DNA from: an uncultured Pelagibacteraceae bacterium
Lineage (GTDB): Bacteria; Pseudomonadota; Alphaproteobacteria; Pelagibacterales; Pelagibacteraceae
Assembly (NCBI GenBank): GCA_902611845.1
Contig: CACMAX010000001.1
Coordinates: 1 to 64,000 of the forward strand
Direction: 5' to 3'
Length of the DNA: 64,000 nucleotides
Position numbers and translations under genes: made by a program. Under the pieces are notes generated by a model that searched no databases, was not told the DNA's origin, and worked only from the letters and a program-made list of their open reading frames with translations. The stretch's first letter is position 1, and each line of letters starts with the position of its first letter. Shown here piece by piece: positions 46,165-56,520 of this stretch.

Positions 46165-47055
46165 TTAATTAGCTGGTAATAAATTTTTTGATTTAGCAGA
46201 GTTCAGCATGTGTTTTTGAAGTTTTTCAAAAGCTTTATTTTCAATTTGTCTTATTCTTTCTCTGCTTATTTTGAATTTCTTACTTAAGTCTTCCAAAGTT
46301 ATTGGATCATCTGTCAATCTTCTAGAGTAAAGAATTTCTTTTTCTCTTTCATTTAAAATTTTAATAGAATCCTGAAGAAGATCTTTTCGTTGTTCCATTT
46401 CTTCATTTTGTGCAAATTTAAGTTCTTGATCCATATCATTATCCACAACCCAATCTTGCCATTCATCACCATCTTCTCCAATAGGTGCATTTAAAGACTG
46501 CTCTTTTCCTGAAAGCCTTCTATTCATAGATACTACTTCTTGTTCACTAACATCTAATCTGTTTGCTATATCTTTCACGTGTTCATCACGTAAGTCACCC
46601 TCAGATCTAGGTGCAATTTGATTTTTTAATTTCTTCAAGTTGAAAAAAAGCTTTTTCTGAGCTGTTGTAGTTCCTATTTTTACTAAGCTCCATGATCTTA
46701 GAATATACTCTTGAATAGAAGCTTTAATCCACCACATTGCATAAGTTGCAAGTCTAAAACCTTTTTCAGGTTCAAATTTTTTAACAGCTTGCATTAAACC
46801 TACGTTACCTTCTGAAATCATTTCATTAAGAGGCAAACCATAGCCTTTGTAACCCATTGCTATTTTAGCAACTAGTCTTAAATGACTTGTAACAAGCTTT
46901 TCAGCTGATTTAACATTTCCTGTAGTTTGCCAGTTTTTAGCAAGCATGTATTCTTCTTCTGCATCTAGCATAGGAAACTTTTTTATCTGAGCTAGATAAG
47001 CTGCTAAGCCACCCTCATTTGAAAGAGATGGCAAATTGTATGTATTATTACTCAT
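46165..47055 (-). CDS. rpoH: RNA polymerase sigma factor RpoH (sigma-32)
   Basis: This 296-residue sigma factor has LVTSHLRLVAKIAMGYKGYGLPLNEMISEGNVGLMQAVKKF (region 2), RLATYAMWWIKASIQEYIL, the RpoH box QKKLFFNLKKLK, and region 4 LKKFKISRERIRQIENKA-type helix-turn-helix. It directs heat-shock gene transcription. Ten or more AT-rich bases and a 43-base gap separate it from rluD upstream. Its likely regulator FtsH is also in this window. Confidence 0.96.
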   Translation of the reverse strand: MSNNTYNLPSLSNEGGLAAYLAQIKKFPMLDAEEEYMLAKNWQTTGNVKSAEKLVTSHLRLVAKIAMGYKGYGLPLNEMISEGNVGLMQAVKKFEPEKGFRLATYAMWWIKASIQEYILRSWSLVKIGTTTAQKKLFFNLKKLKNQIAPRSEGDLRDEHVKDIANRLDVSEQEVVSMNRRLSGKEQSLNAPIGEDGDEWQDWVVDNDMDQELKFAQNEEMEQRKDLLQDSIKILNEREKEILYSRRLTDDPITLEDLSKKFKISRERIRQIENKAFEKLQKHMLNSAKSKNLLPAN

Positions 47056-47098
47056 CGGAAGTATTTATGTAATAGAGAAATTTTTTTTTACAATCGTT

Positions 47099-48079
47099 TT
47101 ATTTACTGAATTTTCTTAGTTTTTTTAAGATATCATTTAATTCAATTGGGATATTTGATGAAAATTCTAATCTTTTTCCTTTCCTTGGATGGTCAAAACC
47201 TAACTGTTTTGCATGCAAAAATTGTCTATCTAAATTTAAAATTTTATTATTAAGATCTTCATCAATGTTTTTAAATTTCTTAAATTTCTTTTTATATTTT
47301 TTATCTCCAAGAATATTGTTACCTTTGTATGACATATGAACTCTTATTTGATGAGTTCTACCAGTTTCTAATTTACATTGTATAAAACTAAAAGTTGGAA
47401 CTTTATCATTCTCGAAAACTTCTAATGTTTCATAATGTGTAATTGCCTTTTTGCCTTTACTAAATGAGACCTCCATCATCTGTCTGTTTTTAGAACTTCT
47501 AGTTATGAACGTTTCAATAGTTCCCTTTTGAGGTCGTAATTTTCCCCATATTAAAGTTTGATAAACTCTTGTTATAGTGTGTTCAGAAAACTGAATTGAT
47601 AATTTTTCATGAGTTGAATTATTTTTTGCAATTACAATTAATCCTGATGTATCTTTGTCAATTCTATGAACTATACCAGGTCTAAGTTCATCTCCAATAT
47701 CAGATAAATTTTTACTATCATAATTCATTAATGCGTTAACTATTGTATTATCGTAATTACCAGCACCAGGATGCATTGAAATTCCTGAAGGTTTGTCAAT
47801 TACAATTAAATCTTCATCTTCATAAATTATATTTAATTTAAATTTATAAGGTTTTAAGCTTTGTTTCTTAGGCTCAACAATTTCAAGTTCAATTTTGTCA
47901 TTTACTTTAGTCTTAATCGAAGGATCTTTGATAATTCTTTCATTAATTTTTAACTTACTATTTAATATTAAATTTTTTACTCTAGTTCTGCTTAAACGTT
48001 TATCATGGTTGGCCAATATGATATCTACCCGTTTGTTATTATCGTCTTCTCCAACAATAAAATTGATGATATTTTTCAT
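47099..48079 (-). CDS. rluD: 23S rRNA pseudouridine synthase, RluD family
   Basis: This 326-residue protein has an N-terminal S4-like RNA-binding domain (RVDIILANHDKRLSRTRVKNLI), DEDLIVIDKPSGISMHPGAG, and the catalytic aspartate in RPGIVHRIDKDTSGLIVIAK. GRTHQIRVHM follows near the C-terminal end. RluD makes pseudouridines in helix 69 of 23S rRNA; other RluA-family targets are possible. Divergent from tRNA-Arg, with 23 bases between them. Confidence 0.93.
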   Translation of the reverse strand: MKNIINFIVGEDDNNKRVDIILANHDKRLSRTRVKNLILNSKLKINERIIKDPSIKTKVNDKIELEIVEPKKQSLKPYKFKLNIIYEDEDLIVIDKPSGISMHPGAGNYDNTIVNALMNYDSKNLSDIGDELRPGIVHRIDKDTSGLIVIAKNNSTHEKLSIQFSEHTITRVYQTLIWGKLRPQKGTIETFITRSSKNRQMMEVSFSKGKKAITHYETLEVFENDKVPTFSFIQCKLETGRTHQIRVHMSYKGNNILGDKKYKKKFKKFKNIDEDLNNKILNLDRQFLHAKQLGFDHPRKGKRLEFSSNIPIELNDILKKLRKFSK

Positions 48080-48092
48080 AAATTACTATATT
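48063..48092 (+). promoter_or_regulatory. Putative promoter of tRNA-Arg
   Basis: TTGATG (48063-48068) and TATATT (48087-48092) are 18 bases apart. The expected start is around 48099-48100, just before the tRNA 5' end at 48103. The -35 lies inside the first codons of the divergent rluD, which the 23-base gap forces. Confidence 0.5.
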
Positions 48093-48102
48093 AAATTAGT
48101 AT

Positions 48103-48179
48103 GCGTTCGTAGCTCAACTGGATAGAGCGCCAGATTTCGGCTCTGGAGGTTCAGGGTTCGACTCCTTGCGGGCGCACCA
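48103..48179 (+). tRNA. tRNA-Arg (anticodon UCG)
   Basis: The 77-nt cloverleaf starts GCGTTCGTAGCTCAACTGG and ends GGGCGCACCA, with an encoded CCA. The acceptor arms GCGTTCG and CGGGCGC pair with two G-T wobbles. The anticodon stem CCAGA/TCTGG encloses the loop TTTCGGC, giving anticodon TCG, which reads CGN arginine codons. These are rare in this AT-rich genome, where AGA dominates. Confidence 0.93.
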
Positions 48180-48192
48180 CTATTCCCCCATA

Positions 48193-48972
48193 TTAATAAG
48201 TGTTCCTTTTTTTTTTTGCAACATGGAAAGAATAATAGAATAATGCAATTGATAATACAAAGTAAACCCCATTCCACATAAATGCATTATAGATATTTTG
48301 AATATCTACACTTTGATTAATCAAAATGTTTCTTGCTTCTTCGAAAATATATACCAATGGCAATAAGTATGCTATTTTTTGAAACACTTCTGGCAAAATT
48401 TCTATTGGATAATATATGCATCCAAACGGAGCTAATAAAAACATTGTAGACCATGCTATATTTTCAAAAGAGGGTCCATATCTTAATAGACCTGCTGATA
48501 CAAGGATGCCAAGCGTTATTCCAAATAAATATAGACTCAAAAATAAAAAGAATAAAAATATTCCTAAATCTAAAATAGAAATACCAAACAACGGAGAGGT
48601 TAAAAGTACTGCTGGTATTAGACCTATAAGCGCTCTTATTAAAGCTGTAGCAACAAGTGAAGTTAATATTTCACCAATTTTCATTGGCGCAATAAATAAA
48701 TTTGTAAAGTTTCTGCTCCAAATTTCCTCAAGAAATAGCATATTAAATCCAATACTAGTTCTAAAAAGAAAATCATAAAGGATTGCGCAAGTTAATATAA
48801 CTCCAACTGCATTATTATAATATGTTGTATGTGTAGCAAAAAAATTTGAGATAAAGCCCCACAATGTAATTTGAATAGTCGGCCAATAAACAAGATCCAA
48901 AATCCTTGGGAAAGATCTGGTAATTAAATAAAAATGTCTTAAAAAAAGACCATACATTCTAGTTAAGCTCAT
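48193..48972 (-). CDS. ABC-2 type transporter permease
   Basis: This 259-residue integral membrane protein has about six helices and the ABC-2 signature LAPFGCIYYPIEILPEVFQKIAYLLPLVYIFEEARN in its second half. With the ATPase encoded directly upstream (14-base overlap) it forms an exporter. NodJ-like permeases of this shape export lipo-oligosaccharides, drugs or polysaccharides; the substrate is not evident here. It lies 13 bases from tRNA-Arg in convergent orientation. Confidence 0.88.
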   Translation of the reverse strand: MSLTRMYGLFLRHFYLITRSFPRILDLVYWPTIQITLWGFISNFFATHTTYYNNAVGVILTCAILYDFLFRTSIGFNMLFLEEIWSRNFTNLFIAPMKIGEILTSLVATALIRALIGLIPAVLLTSPLFGISILDLGIFLFFLFLSLYLFGITLGILVSAGLLRYGPSFENIAWSTMFLLAPFGCIYYPIEILPEVFQKIAYLLPLVYIFEEARNILINQSVDIQNIYNAFMWNGVYFVLSIALFYYSFHVAKKKRNTY

Positions 48973-49696
48973 TTTTACTCCTAGATAATTTTAAAAAAAC
49001 TTCTTCAAGGTTTTTTCTGCCATGTTTACTGATTAATTCTTCAGGATTTCCTTTATCGATTATAATTCCATCTTTCATCATTAGAATTGACTTACAAAGT
49101 CTAGTGACTTCATTCATATTATGAGAGGCAAGAAGTATAGATATTTTTTTTTCTTTTTTATAATCTTCCAAAAAACATCTAACAAAATCACCTACCTCTG
49201 GATCTAATGATGCGGTTGGTTCATCTAATAGTAATACTTTTGGTTCATTGATTAATGCTTTTGCCAAACTAACTCTATTTTTTTGTCCAGATGATAATTC
49301 ACCTGTAATGCTATTAAGTAATCCTCCCAATCTTAATTTTTCTGATAAAAATTCAATCCTCTCATTAATATTATTTATTTTGTATAATTTTCCATAAACG
49401 TTTAGATTTTGTTTAACCGTAAGTTTTTTTGGTAATTCAATATATGGAGATATGAAGTTTATTTGTTCCAAGATTTCAATTCTATTTCCCTCCAATTTTT
49501 GACCATTTATCAAAATTTCTCCGCTCGTTGGTTTCAGAAGTCCTAACAACATACCAATGGTGGTTGTTTTGCCTGAGCCATTAGGACCTAATAGGCCTAA
49601 AATTTCGTCTTCTTTTATGTTAAAGCTTATACCTTTTACAGCCTCATTCTTTCCATAATTTTTTTTAATATTTTTTACTTCGACTAAATTTTTCAT
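48959..49696 (-). CDS. ABC transporter ATP-binding protein
   Basis: This 245-residue ATPase has Walker A LLGPNGSGKTTTIGMLLG, the signature LSSGQKNRVSLAKAL, Walker B VLLLDEPTASLDPEVG and the H-loop LLASHNMNEV. It pairs with the ABC-2 permease that follows it. The CcmA/NodI-type sequence is typical of exporters. It overlaps the tsaC gene by 4 bases at its start. Confidence 0.92.
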   Translation of the reverse strand: MKNLVEVKNIKKNYGKNEAVKGISFNIKEDEILGLLGPNGSGKTTTIGMLLGLLKPTSGEILINGQKLEGNRIEILEQINFISPYIELPKKLTVKQNLNVYGKLYKINNINERIEFLSEKLRLGGLLNSITGELSSGQKNRVSLAKALINEPKVLLLDEPTASLDPEVGDFVRCFLEDYKKEKKISILLASHNMNEVTRLCKSILMMKDGIIIDKGNPEELISKHGRKNLEEVFLKLSRSKNELN

Positions 49697-50628
49697 TTTT
49701 TTGATGCTCTAAGAAGTCTATCGTTAATCACTAATCCAAAGTTTCGGTTTGGTATTTTTTGCACAGCTATTTTTCTGTAACCTAACTTCTTAATTTTTCT
49801 TAATGTTTTATACAAATTTTTACTACTCTCCATTAGATTATTTGTCTTACTTAAATAAAAATAATTCTTATTATTTTCTTTTTTCTTCTTGATTAGGATA
49901 AAAGCCTCATCTTTTTTTATTTTAACTGCGTTTAATCTAATGGGTATACCTGGTGAATAATGAACCCTCCCTCTACCTGGAGAACTTATATTGTTTTTAC
50001 CATATAATTTAGTTTTTAAATTTATTTTTAATTTTTTTTTTAATATAGAAATATCTAAACCGCCCAATCTTAAAATTTGGGGTTTTTTTACTAAACTTAT
50101 TATTGTAGATTCAATACCAACTTTTGATCTTCCACCTTCTAGAATAAATTTAATTTTTTCTCCAAATTCATCATATACATCATCTTTTGTCACTGGGCTT
50201 ATTCCTTCAGAAATATTTGCACTTGGTGCAGCTAAAGGATATTTTAAAGATTTTAATAATATTCTAGCGGTTTGGTGACTTGGAAATCTTACACCTAACG
50301 TTTTTTTGTTATTAGTAACATTTTTTGAAATTTTGCTTTCATTTTTTAGTTTTAATATAAAGGTAATTGGACCAGGGCATAATGAATTATAAAGTTTATA
50401 AAACAAAGTATTTGTCTCACAATCTTTTTCCAAATCTTTAATATTATAGTAATGAACTATTAAAGGGTTATCAGAAGGTCTTCCTTTTAATTTAAATATT
50501 TTTTTAGTGCCTTTATCAGAATAGGCATTAGCAGCTAATCCATAGACAGTTTCTGTAGGTATTCCAATACATTCGTTATTATTTAAATATTTTACTGCTT
50601 TTTTAATATTTGAATCATTGATTTTCAT
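49693..50628 (-). CDS. tsaC: Threonylcarbamoyl-AMP synthase, Sua5 type
   Basis: This 311-residue protein has the YrdC domain (residues about 8-195) with GIPTETVYGLAANAYSD, KGRPSDNPLIVHY, LGVRFPSH, PLAAPSANISEGISPV and GRSKVGIESTIISL, followed by a linker with SPGRGRVHYSPGIPIRLN and a C-terminal Sua5 domain. It makes the threonylcarbamoyl-adenylate used for t6A37 in tRNAs reading ANN codons. Divergent from xseB with 20 bases between. Confidence 0.93.
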   Translation of the reverse strand: MKINDSNIKKAVKYLNNNECIGIPTETVYGLAANAYSDKGTKKIFKLKGRPSDNPLIVHYYNIKDLEKDCETNTLFYKLYNSLCPGPITFILKLKNESKISKNVTNNKKTLGVRFPSHQTARILLKSLKYPLAAPSANISEGISPVTKDDVYDEFGEKIKFILEGGRSKVGIESTIISLVKKPQILRLGGLDISILKKKLKINLKTKLYGKNNISSPGRGRVHYSPGIPIRLNAVKIKKDEAFILIKKKKENNKNYFYLSKTNNLMESSKNLYKTLRKIKKLGYRKIAVQKIPNRNFGLVINDRLLRASKK

Positions 50629-50648
50629 ATAATATTACAAACTATTAT

Positions 50649-50903
50649 ATGAATGAAAAAATTTTGCCAGATGATATTGAATTAAAATCTTTGAGTGAAC
50701 TCACAGATATTGCAGATCGTTTAATTCAAAAATTAGAAAATAAAAAAAATTTGGAAGAAACCATTGAAGATTATCAATATTTAATAAAGTTAAACAATAT
50801 AATAGAGAAAAAATTTCAAAAGGACTCAAAAAATATATCTGAAAGTACTAAGCTAAAAATAGAAGAATTAACCTCAAAAAAAAATGAAAAAAAAATTAGT
50901 TAA
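50649..50903 (+). CDS. xseB: Exodeoxyribonuclease VII small subunit
   Basis: This 84-residue, mostly helical, acidic protein contains LEETIEDYQYLIKLNNIIEKKFQ, which follows the LEEAlxxYExGxxL...C/Lxxxl pattern of XseB, although with weak conservation. Position decides it: xseB-ispA-dxs is a widely conserved order, and it overlaps ispA by 20 bases. XseB joins XseA to degrade single-stranded DNA. Confidence 0.75.
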   Translation: MNEKILPDDIELKSLSELTDIADRLIQKLENKKNLEETIEDYQYLIKLNNIIEKKFQKDSKNISESTKLKIEELTSKKNEKKIS

Positions 50904-51753
50904 AACTGTTAATGAAGTAAATAAATTTTTAAAAAATTACATAGCAAAACAAAAAAAAACAGATCTAATTATACCTATTAAATATGGTTTATTTCCTGGA
51001 GGAAAAAAAATAAGATCTAAGCTTATTTTTGATGTTGGAAAAATTTTTAATGTAGAAAAAAAATATCTTTTATATTTAAGTTCAGCTGTTGAATGTATAC
51101 ACGCTTATTCACTAATACATGACGATTTACCGTGTATGGATGATGATGATATTAGAAGAGGTAAACTGACTACACATAAAAAATTTGGAGAATCAACAGC
51201 AGTTTTAGCTGGAAACTCCCTTTTAACATTAGCTTTTGAAATTTTATCTGATCCAAAGTTTAATATAAATAACAATAAAAAAATTTCTCTAATAAATCTA
51301 ATATCTCAATCATCAGGACACCAAGGAATAGCCGGAGGTCAATTTTTGGATTTAAATTATGAAAGAAAAAAAGTTTCTAAACAAAAAGTTATAGATATGG
51401 AGATTAAAAAGACTGGAAAATTATTTTCATTCAGCTGTTTGTGCCCAGTTATTTTGACAAATAAAAAAGATCAAATAAAAAAATTTTCAATTATTGGTGA
51501 AAAAATTGGCTTACTTTTTCAAATTGCAGATGATTTAATTGATTATAGCAGTACATCAAAAACTGCAGGAAAAAAAACAAATAAAGATTCAAAAAGGGGA
51601 AAAGCAACATTAATAAGTTTACTGGGATATAAAAATGCTGTTAAATATGCTTCGAAACTAAAAAAAGAAATTTTTAATAGTTTAGTTAGCTATGAAAATA
51701 ATGCTAGTGATTTAAAAGAGACAATTGAATTTATATTAAGTAGAAATAAATAA
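50884..51753 (+). CDS. ispA: Farnesyl/geranyl diphosphate synthase
   Basis: This 289-residue trans-prenyltransferase has the first Asp-rich motif HDDLPCMDDDDIRRG (with two residues between the aspartates, typical of type I/II bacterial FPP synthases), FGESTAVLAGNSLL, GGQFLD, and the second motif FQIADDLIDY. It condenses IPP with DMAPP and GPP. dxs follows at once, giving precursor supply and chain building in one operon. Confidence 0.93.
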   Translation: MKKKLVKTVNEVNKFLKNYIAKQKKTDLIIPIKYGLFPGGKKIRSKLIFDVGKIFNVEKKYLLYLSSAVECIHAYSLIHDDLPCMDDDDIRRGKLTTHKKFGESTAVLAGNSLLTLAFEILSDPKFNINNNKKISLINLISQSSGHQGIAGGQFLDLNYERKKVSKQKVIDMEIKKTGKLFSFSCLCPVILTNKKDQIKKFSIIGEKIGLLFQIADDLIDYSSTSKTAGKKTNKDSKRGKATLISLLGYKNAVKYASKLKKEIFNSLVSYENNASDLKETIEFILSRNK

Positions 51754-53664
51754 ATGCAAAATTATAAATATTTAAATAATATTAATTTTCCTTCAGATAT
51801 AAAAAAACTAAATAATGAAGAATTAAAAGTTCTATCAGAAGAAGTAAGAAGCGAAATGATTGATGCTGTTTCAAAAACAGGTGGTCATCTAGGTGCAGGT
51901 TTAGGTGTTGTAGAATTAACAGTAGCACTTCACCATGTTTTTGACACCCCAAAGGACAAATTGATATGGGATGTTGGTCATCAATCATACCCTCATAAAA
52001 TTTTAACAGGAAGAAAAGATAAAATACGAACTTTACGACAAGGAAGTGGATTATCTGGTTTTACAAAGCGATCAGAAAGTGAATTCGATCCCTTTGGTGC
52101 AGCTCATAGTTCTACTTCTATTTCTGCTGGACTTGGCATTGCAACAGCAAATAAATTATCAAATAAATCAGAACAGGTTATAGCAGTTATTGGTGACGGT
52201 GCAATGAGCGCAGGAATGGCATATGAAGCTATGAATAATGCTGGAGACTCAAAAACAAAAATGATCGTAATTTTGAATGACAATGACATGTCAATTGCAA
52301 AACCAGTTGGCGCAATGAAATCTTATCTTGCTAAAATTTTTTCAGGTAAAATTTATTTTAGTTTCAGAGAAACAGTTAAAATGATTATTTCATCCTTTTC
52401 AAAAAGATTTAGCAAAAAGGCTGGAAAGGCTGAAGATTTTTTGAGATCGGCTGTCACAGGTGGTACATTATTTAATTCATTAGGTTTTTATTATGTTGGT
52501 CCAATTGATGGTCATGATTTAGATGTTCTATTGCCAATTTTAAATAACGCAAAAGAAAGTAATCATAATGGTCCAATACTAATTCATATAAAAACTCAAA
52601 AAGGCAAAGGATATAGTTTTGCTGAAAAATCTGATGACAAGTATCACGGAGTTACAAAATTTGATGTTCAAACTGGAGTTCAACAAAAATCAACAACTAA
52701 AGCTCCTGCTTTTACAAAGGTATTTGCAAATACATTAATAGAGCATGCAAAGAAAGACAGTAAAATTGTAGGTATAACTGCTGCTATGCCGTCTGGGACA
52801 GGAATGGATGCATTTAGTAAAGTTTTCCCTGATAGAACTTTTGATGTTGGAATTGCTGAACAACATGCAGTTACTTTTGCTGCAGGTTTAGCAACGGAAG
52901 GTTATAAGCCTTATGCAGCAATTTATTCAACATTTTTACAAAGAGCTTATGATCAGGTAGTTCATGATGTTGCAATTCAAAGTTTACCAGTAAGATTTGC
53001 AATTGATAGAGCTGGTTTAGTTGGTGCCGATGGAGCCACTCATGCAGGTGCTTTTGATATTACATATTTATCAACTTTACCTAATTTTATTGTTATGGCA
53101 GCAAGTGATGAAGCAGAATTGGTAAGAATGGTTAATACCTCAGTAAATATTAATAATAAACCATGTGCATTTAGATATCCAAGGGGAAATGGAGTAGGTT
53201 TAGAATTACCCGACATCAACGAAAAAATAGATATTGGAAAAGGAAGAGTTATAAGAGAAGGAAAGAAAGTTGCCCTAGTAAGTCTTGGAAACAGATTAAA
53301 AGAATGTTTATTTGCTGAAGAAAGTTTAAAAAAAATGGGAATTAATCCAACAATTATTGATGCTAGATTTGCAAAACCTCTGGATGAAAATCTCATGTGG
53401 CAAGTTGCAACAAATCATGAAGTGCTAATTACATTGGAAGAGGGTTCTATTGGAGGCTTTGGAGCACATTTAAATCATTTCTTAAATGAAAAGAATTTAT
53501 TGGATAATAATTTAAAATTTAGATCAATGATTTTGCCTGATAAATTTTTAGACCAAGATAAACCAGAAGAAATGTATAAAGAAGCTGGTTTAGATGCTAA
53601 ATCTATTGAAGAGAAAGTTTTAGAAACTCTAAATTCTAAAGTTGTGATTAAAAAAACGAATTAA
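51754..53664 (+). CDS. dxs: 1-deoxy-D-xylulose-5-phosphate synthase
   Basis: This 636-residue thiamine-diphosphate enzyme starts the MEP pathway from pyruvate and glyceraldehyde 3-phosphate. Visible motifs are [75 protein letters not shown] and [15 protein letters not shown]. It begins immediately after the ispA stop. Its stop shares the palindrome TTAA with the convergent aroC stop. Confidence 0.98.
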   Translation: MQNYKYLNNINFPSDIKKLNNEELKVLSEEVRSEMIDAVSKTGGHLGAGLGVVELTVALHHVFDTPKDKLIWDVGHQSYPHKILTGRKDKIRTLRQGSGLSGFTKRSESEFDPFGAAHSSTSISAGLGIATANKLSNKSEQVIAVIGDGAMSAGMAYEAMNNAGDSKTKMIVILNDNDMSIAKPVGAMKSYLAKIFSGKIYFSFRETVKMIISSFSKRFSKKAGKAEDFLRSAVTGGTLFNSLGFYYVGPIDGHDLDVLLPILNNAKESNHNGPILIHIKTQKGKGYSFAEKSDDKYHGVTKFDVQTGVQQKSTTKAPAFTKVFANTLIEHAKKDSKIVGITAAMPSGTGMDAFSKVFPDRTFDVGIAEQHAVTFAAGLATEGYKPYAAIYSTFLQRAYDQVVHDVAIQSLPVRFAIDRAGLVGADGATHAGAFDITYLSTLPNFIVMAASDEAELVRMVNTSVNINNKPCAFRYPRGNGVGLELPDINEKIDIGKGRVIREGKKVALVSLGNRLKECLFAEESLKKMGINPTIIDARFAKPLDENLMWQVATNHEVLITLEEGSIGGFGAHLNHFLNEKNLLDNNLKFRSMILPDKFLDQDKPEEMYKEAGLDAKSIEEKVLETLNSKVVIKKTN

Positions 53665-54746
53665 TTACCACATTGAGCTTTATTCATTAAGTAATGATCA
53701 AGAATTACACAATGCATCATTGCTTCGCCTATAGGCACTGCTCTAATACCTACACATGGATCATGTCTCCCTGTGACTGAAATTGAAGTATTTTTTCCAA
53801 ATTTATTAATTGTTTTTCTTTGAGAAAGAATTGATGAAGTTGGTTTTACTGCAAAAGAAACTATTATTTCTTGACCACTAGAAATTCCTCCAAGAATTCC
53901 TCCAGCATTATTTGATTTAAATTTTGTTTTCTTTCCTGTTTGTGACATTTCATCAGAATTTTGTTCACCAGAAAGTTGAGCAGAGTTCATTCCTGATCCT
54001 ATATTTACACCTTTTACCGCGTTAATACTCATCATAGCTGATGCTAAATCCATATCTAATTTAGAATAAATTGGAGCTCCTAATCCAACAGGTATACCTC
54101 TTGCTCTTACTTCAATAATAGCTCCACAAGATGAGCCAGCTTTTCTTATCCCAAGTAAATATTTTTCCCATAATTTTAAAACTGTTTTATCAGGACAAAA
54201 TAGGGGGTTTTTTGCAATGAATTTGTCATTCCATTTTTCTGTGTCACATCCTAGTATTCCTAATTGTGTTACTGCTCCAATTACACTGTATTTTTTCCCA
54301 ATAATATTTTGCAAAACTTGTTTTGCTATTGCTCCTGCTGCTACTCTTGATGCAGTCTCTCTTGCTGACTGTCTGCCTCCACCTCTATAATCTCTAATTC
54401 CATATTTTTTAAAATATGTGTAATCAGCATGACCAGGTCTAAATTTATCTTTAATATTTTTATAATCCTTAGAACGCATATCTTTATTGAAAATAATCAT
54501 TGAGATAGGCGTACCAGTTGTTTTGCCCTCAAATGTTCCTGATAAAATTTCCACTTTATCATCCTCTTTTCTTTGAGTTGTGAATTTAGACTGACCAGGC
54601 TTTCTTTTATTTAATTCTAATTGAATGTCTTTAATATTAAGCTTAATATTTGGGGGACATCCATCAACAACACATCCAATTGCTTGACCGTGAGACTCAC
54701 CCCATGTAGTAAATCGAAAAAATTTTCCAAATGTATTAAAAGACAT
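53661..54746 (-). CDS. aroC: Chorismate synthase
   Basis: This 361-residue FMN-dependent enzyme forms chorismate from EPSP in the shikimate pathway. It has [59 protein letters not shown] (with the conserved arginines) and [22 protein letters not shown]. Full family length. Divergent from pdxH with 32 bases between starts. Confidence 0.97.
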   Translation of the reverse strand: MSFNTFGKFFRFTTWGESHGQAIGCVVDGCPPNIKLNIKDIQLELNKRKPGQSKFTTQRKEDDKVEILSGTFEGKTTGTPISMIIFNKDMRSKDYKNIKDKFRPGHADYTYFKKYGIRDYRGGGRQSARETASRVAAGAIAKQVLQNIIGKKYSVIGAVTQLGILGCDTEKWNDKFIAKNPLFCPDKTVLKLWEKYLLGIRKAGSSCGAIIEVRARGIPVGLGAPIYSKLDMDLASAMMSINAVKGVNIGSGMNSAQLSGEQNSDEMSQTGKKTKFKSNNAGGILGGISSGQEIIVSFAVKPTSSILSQRKTINKFGKNTSISVTGRHDPCVGIRAVPIGEAMMHCVILDHYLMNKAQCGN

Positions 54747-54778
54747 TATATTATTATATAAATTATTTTGGTTAAATT

Positions 54779-55402
54779 ATGAACGAAAAAAATTCTTTAG
54801 GATTAGATAAATGCTTTCTTGAACTTGATAATCCAATATTATTATTCACTGAATGGTATAAAGAGGCAAAGAAAACTGAAATAAATGATCCAAATGCGTT
54901 AGCTCTAGGCACTATTGACGAAAAAGGTTATCCGAATGTAAGAATGGTATTACTCAAAGATTATGGAGAAGACGGATTTGTCTTTTACACTAACTTTAAT
55001 AGTAATAAAGGAAACTCTATAAAGCGTAATCCAAAAATTTCAATGTGCTTTCATTGGAAAAGTTTACTCAGACAAATCCGTATAGTTGGTACCGCTGAAA
55101 AAGTTTCAGATGATGAAGCGGATAATTATTATTATTCCAGAAGTTATGGAAGTAGAATTGGTGCTTGGGCCTCAAATCAAAGCTCAATTTTAAAAGATAG
55201 AGAAGAACTAAACCAATCAATAAAAAAATTTAAAGATCTCTATAAAGATGAAAATAATGTACCAAGACCTGATCATTGGTCAGGCTGGAGGTTAAAACAC
55301 CACGAAATTGAATTTTGGTTAGATGGTGAAAATAGAATTCACGAAAGATTAAAATATATTAAAGAAGATAATGCTTGGAAAAAAATTCTTTTATCACCTT
55401 AA
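54779..55402 (+). CDS. pdxH: Pyridoxamine 5'-phosphate oxidase
   Basis: This 207-residue FMN enzyme makes pyridoxal phosphate. PNVRMVLLKDYGEDGFVFYTNFNSNKG, FHWKSLLRQIRIVGTAEKV, SRSYGSRIGAWASNQSS and WSGWRLKHHEIEFWLDGENRIHER (C-terminal signature) are all present. Its stop shares TTAA with the convergent ispB stop. Confidence 0.96.
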   Translation: MNEKNSLGLDKCFLELDNPILLFTEWYKEAKKTEINDPNALALGTIDEKGYPNVRMVLLKDYGEDGFVFYTNFNSNKGNSIKRNPKISMCFHWKSLLRQIRIVGTAEKVSDDEADNYYYSRSYGSRIGAWASNQSSILKDREELNQSIKKFKDLYKDENNVPRPDHWSGWRLKHHEIEFWLDGENRIHERLKYIKEDNAWKKILLSP

Positions 55403-56412
55403 AATTTTCTATTAATACTAAAAGCAGTTAAATTTTTTAGTATAGTTTTTTCTTCACAATCTTGAAATATACTTAATGAATTTGATGCTAAACTTATATA
55501 GTGTTCCGCTTTTTTGTAACACTCACTAATTATATTATATTTTTTTACTAACTTAAGCACATAGTCAAATTGTTCTTTAGATCTGATATTTTGATCAAAT
55601 ATTTTTTTTAAAACTAATTTTTCATCTGAAGATAATTTTTGATTTAATAGAATAATAGGGAGAGTTACCTTGCCTTCAAAGAAATCTTTCCCTATCTCTT
55701 TACCAAACATTTTTAATTCTGAGTTATAATCAAGTGTATCATCTGCAATCTGAAATGTTAATCCAAGGTTCTTTCCATAGAATTCTAGTGCATCTTTAAA
55801 TTTATTTTCTTTATCAGTAATTATCGACCCAACTTTTGAAGATGCCGAAAATAAAGCTGCAGTTTTAGAAGAAATTATATTCAAGTATGTTTCTTCTAGC
55901 ATTTCAGAGTCACCTTTATGTTGTAATTGCAAAACTTCTCCTTGAGCAATAGTTGATGATGTAGAAGATAAAAGTTTTAATACTTCAATGCTTCCATCCT
56001 CAACCATCATTTCAAAACATCTACTTAATAAATAGTCCCCAACAAGAATTGATGACTGATTTCCCCAAATTTTATTTGTAGTTTTTTTTCCTCTTCTTAA
56101 ATCTGCGCTGTCAATTACATCATCATGCATAAGAGTTGCTGCGTGTATAAGTTCAACACATGCAGCTAGGTTCACATCTCTACTACCTTTTGTATATCCA
56201 CACAATTTAGCACACTCCAAAGTAAGCAATGCTCTTAATCTTTTACCTCCACTAGTCATGTGGTAAGCTGTCATTTCTTTAACAAGCTCAACTTTACTAT
56301 CTAATTTATAAGAAATTTTGTCTTCAACTAAACTTAGTTTTTCATCAACAGAATTTACTAAATCTATATATGCATTAGTTATTTGCTTTTTTAATTGAAC
56401 TACTGAACCCAT
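55399..56412 (-). CDS. ispB: Octaprenyl/polyprenyl diphosphate synthase
   Basis: This long-chain trans-prenyltransferase of 337 residues has GGKRLRALL, the first Asp-rich motif LMHDDVIDSADLRRGKKTTN (DDxxD), VGDYLLSR, and the second motif FQIADDTLDYNSE. It makes the ubiquinone side chain. Divergent from the S49 peptidase across a 108-base gap, the longest true intergenic stretch here apart from the 5S region. Confidence 0.93.
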   Translation of the reverse strand: MGSVVQLKKQITNAYIDLVNSVDEKLSLVEDKISYKLDSKVELVKEMTAYHMTSGGKRLRALLTLECAKLCGYTKGSRDVNLAACVELIHAATLMHDDVIDSADLRRGKKTTNKIWGNQSSILVGDYLLSRCFEMMVEDGSIEVLKLLSSTSSTIAQGEVLQLQHKGDSEMLEETYLNIISSKTAALFSASSKVGSIITDKENKFKDALEFYGKNLGLTFQIADDTLDYNSELKMFGKEIGKDFFEGKVTLPIILLNQKLSSDEKLVLKKIFDQNIRSKEQFDYVLKLVKKYNIISECYKKAEHYISLASNSLSIFQDCEEKTILKNLTAFSINRKF

Positions 56413-56454
56413 AAATTCAAAATATTACATTAAGTTTATTAATATACTTATCAA

Positions 56455-56482
56455 TTGACGCACCTATTTCTTCAACTATAAG
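56455..56482 (+). promoter_or_regulatory. Putative sigma-70 promoter for S49 peptidase-glyQS-ppdK
   Basis: TTGACG (56455-56460) and TATAAG (56477-56482) have a 16-base spacer, close to consensus. Transcription would start near 56489, giving a leader of about 30 bases before the ATG at 56521. Nothing else was recognised in the 108-base gap. Confidence 0.55.
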
Positions 56483-56520
56483 TAGCTTTATAATTAATTA
56501 AAATTTTTATAATCATTTGT

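Noticed and set aside
48086-48277. 63-residue minus-strand ORF in the track
   Set aside because: It is antisense to tRNA-Arg and overlaps the ABC permease end; it translates tRNA sequence and has no family features.
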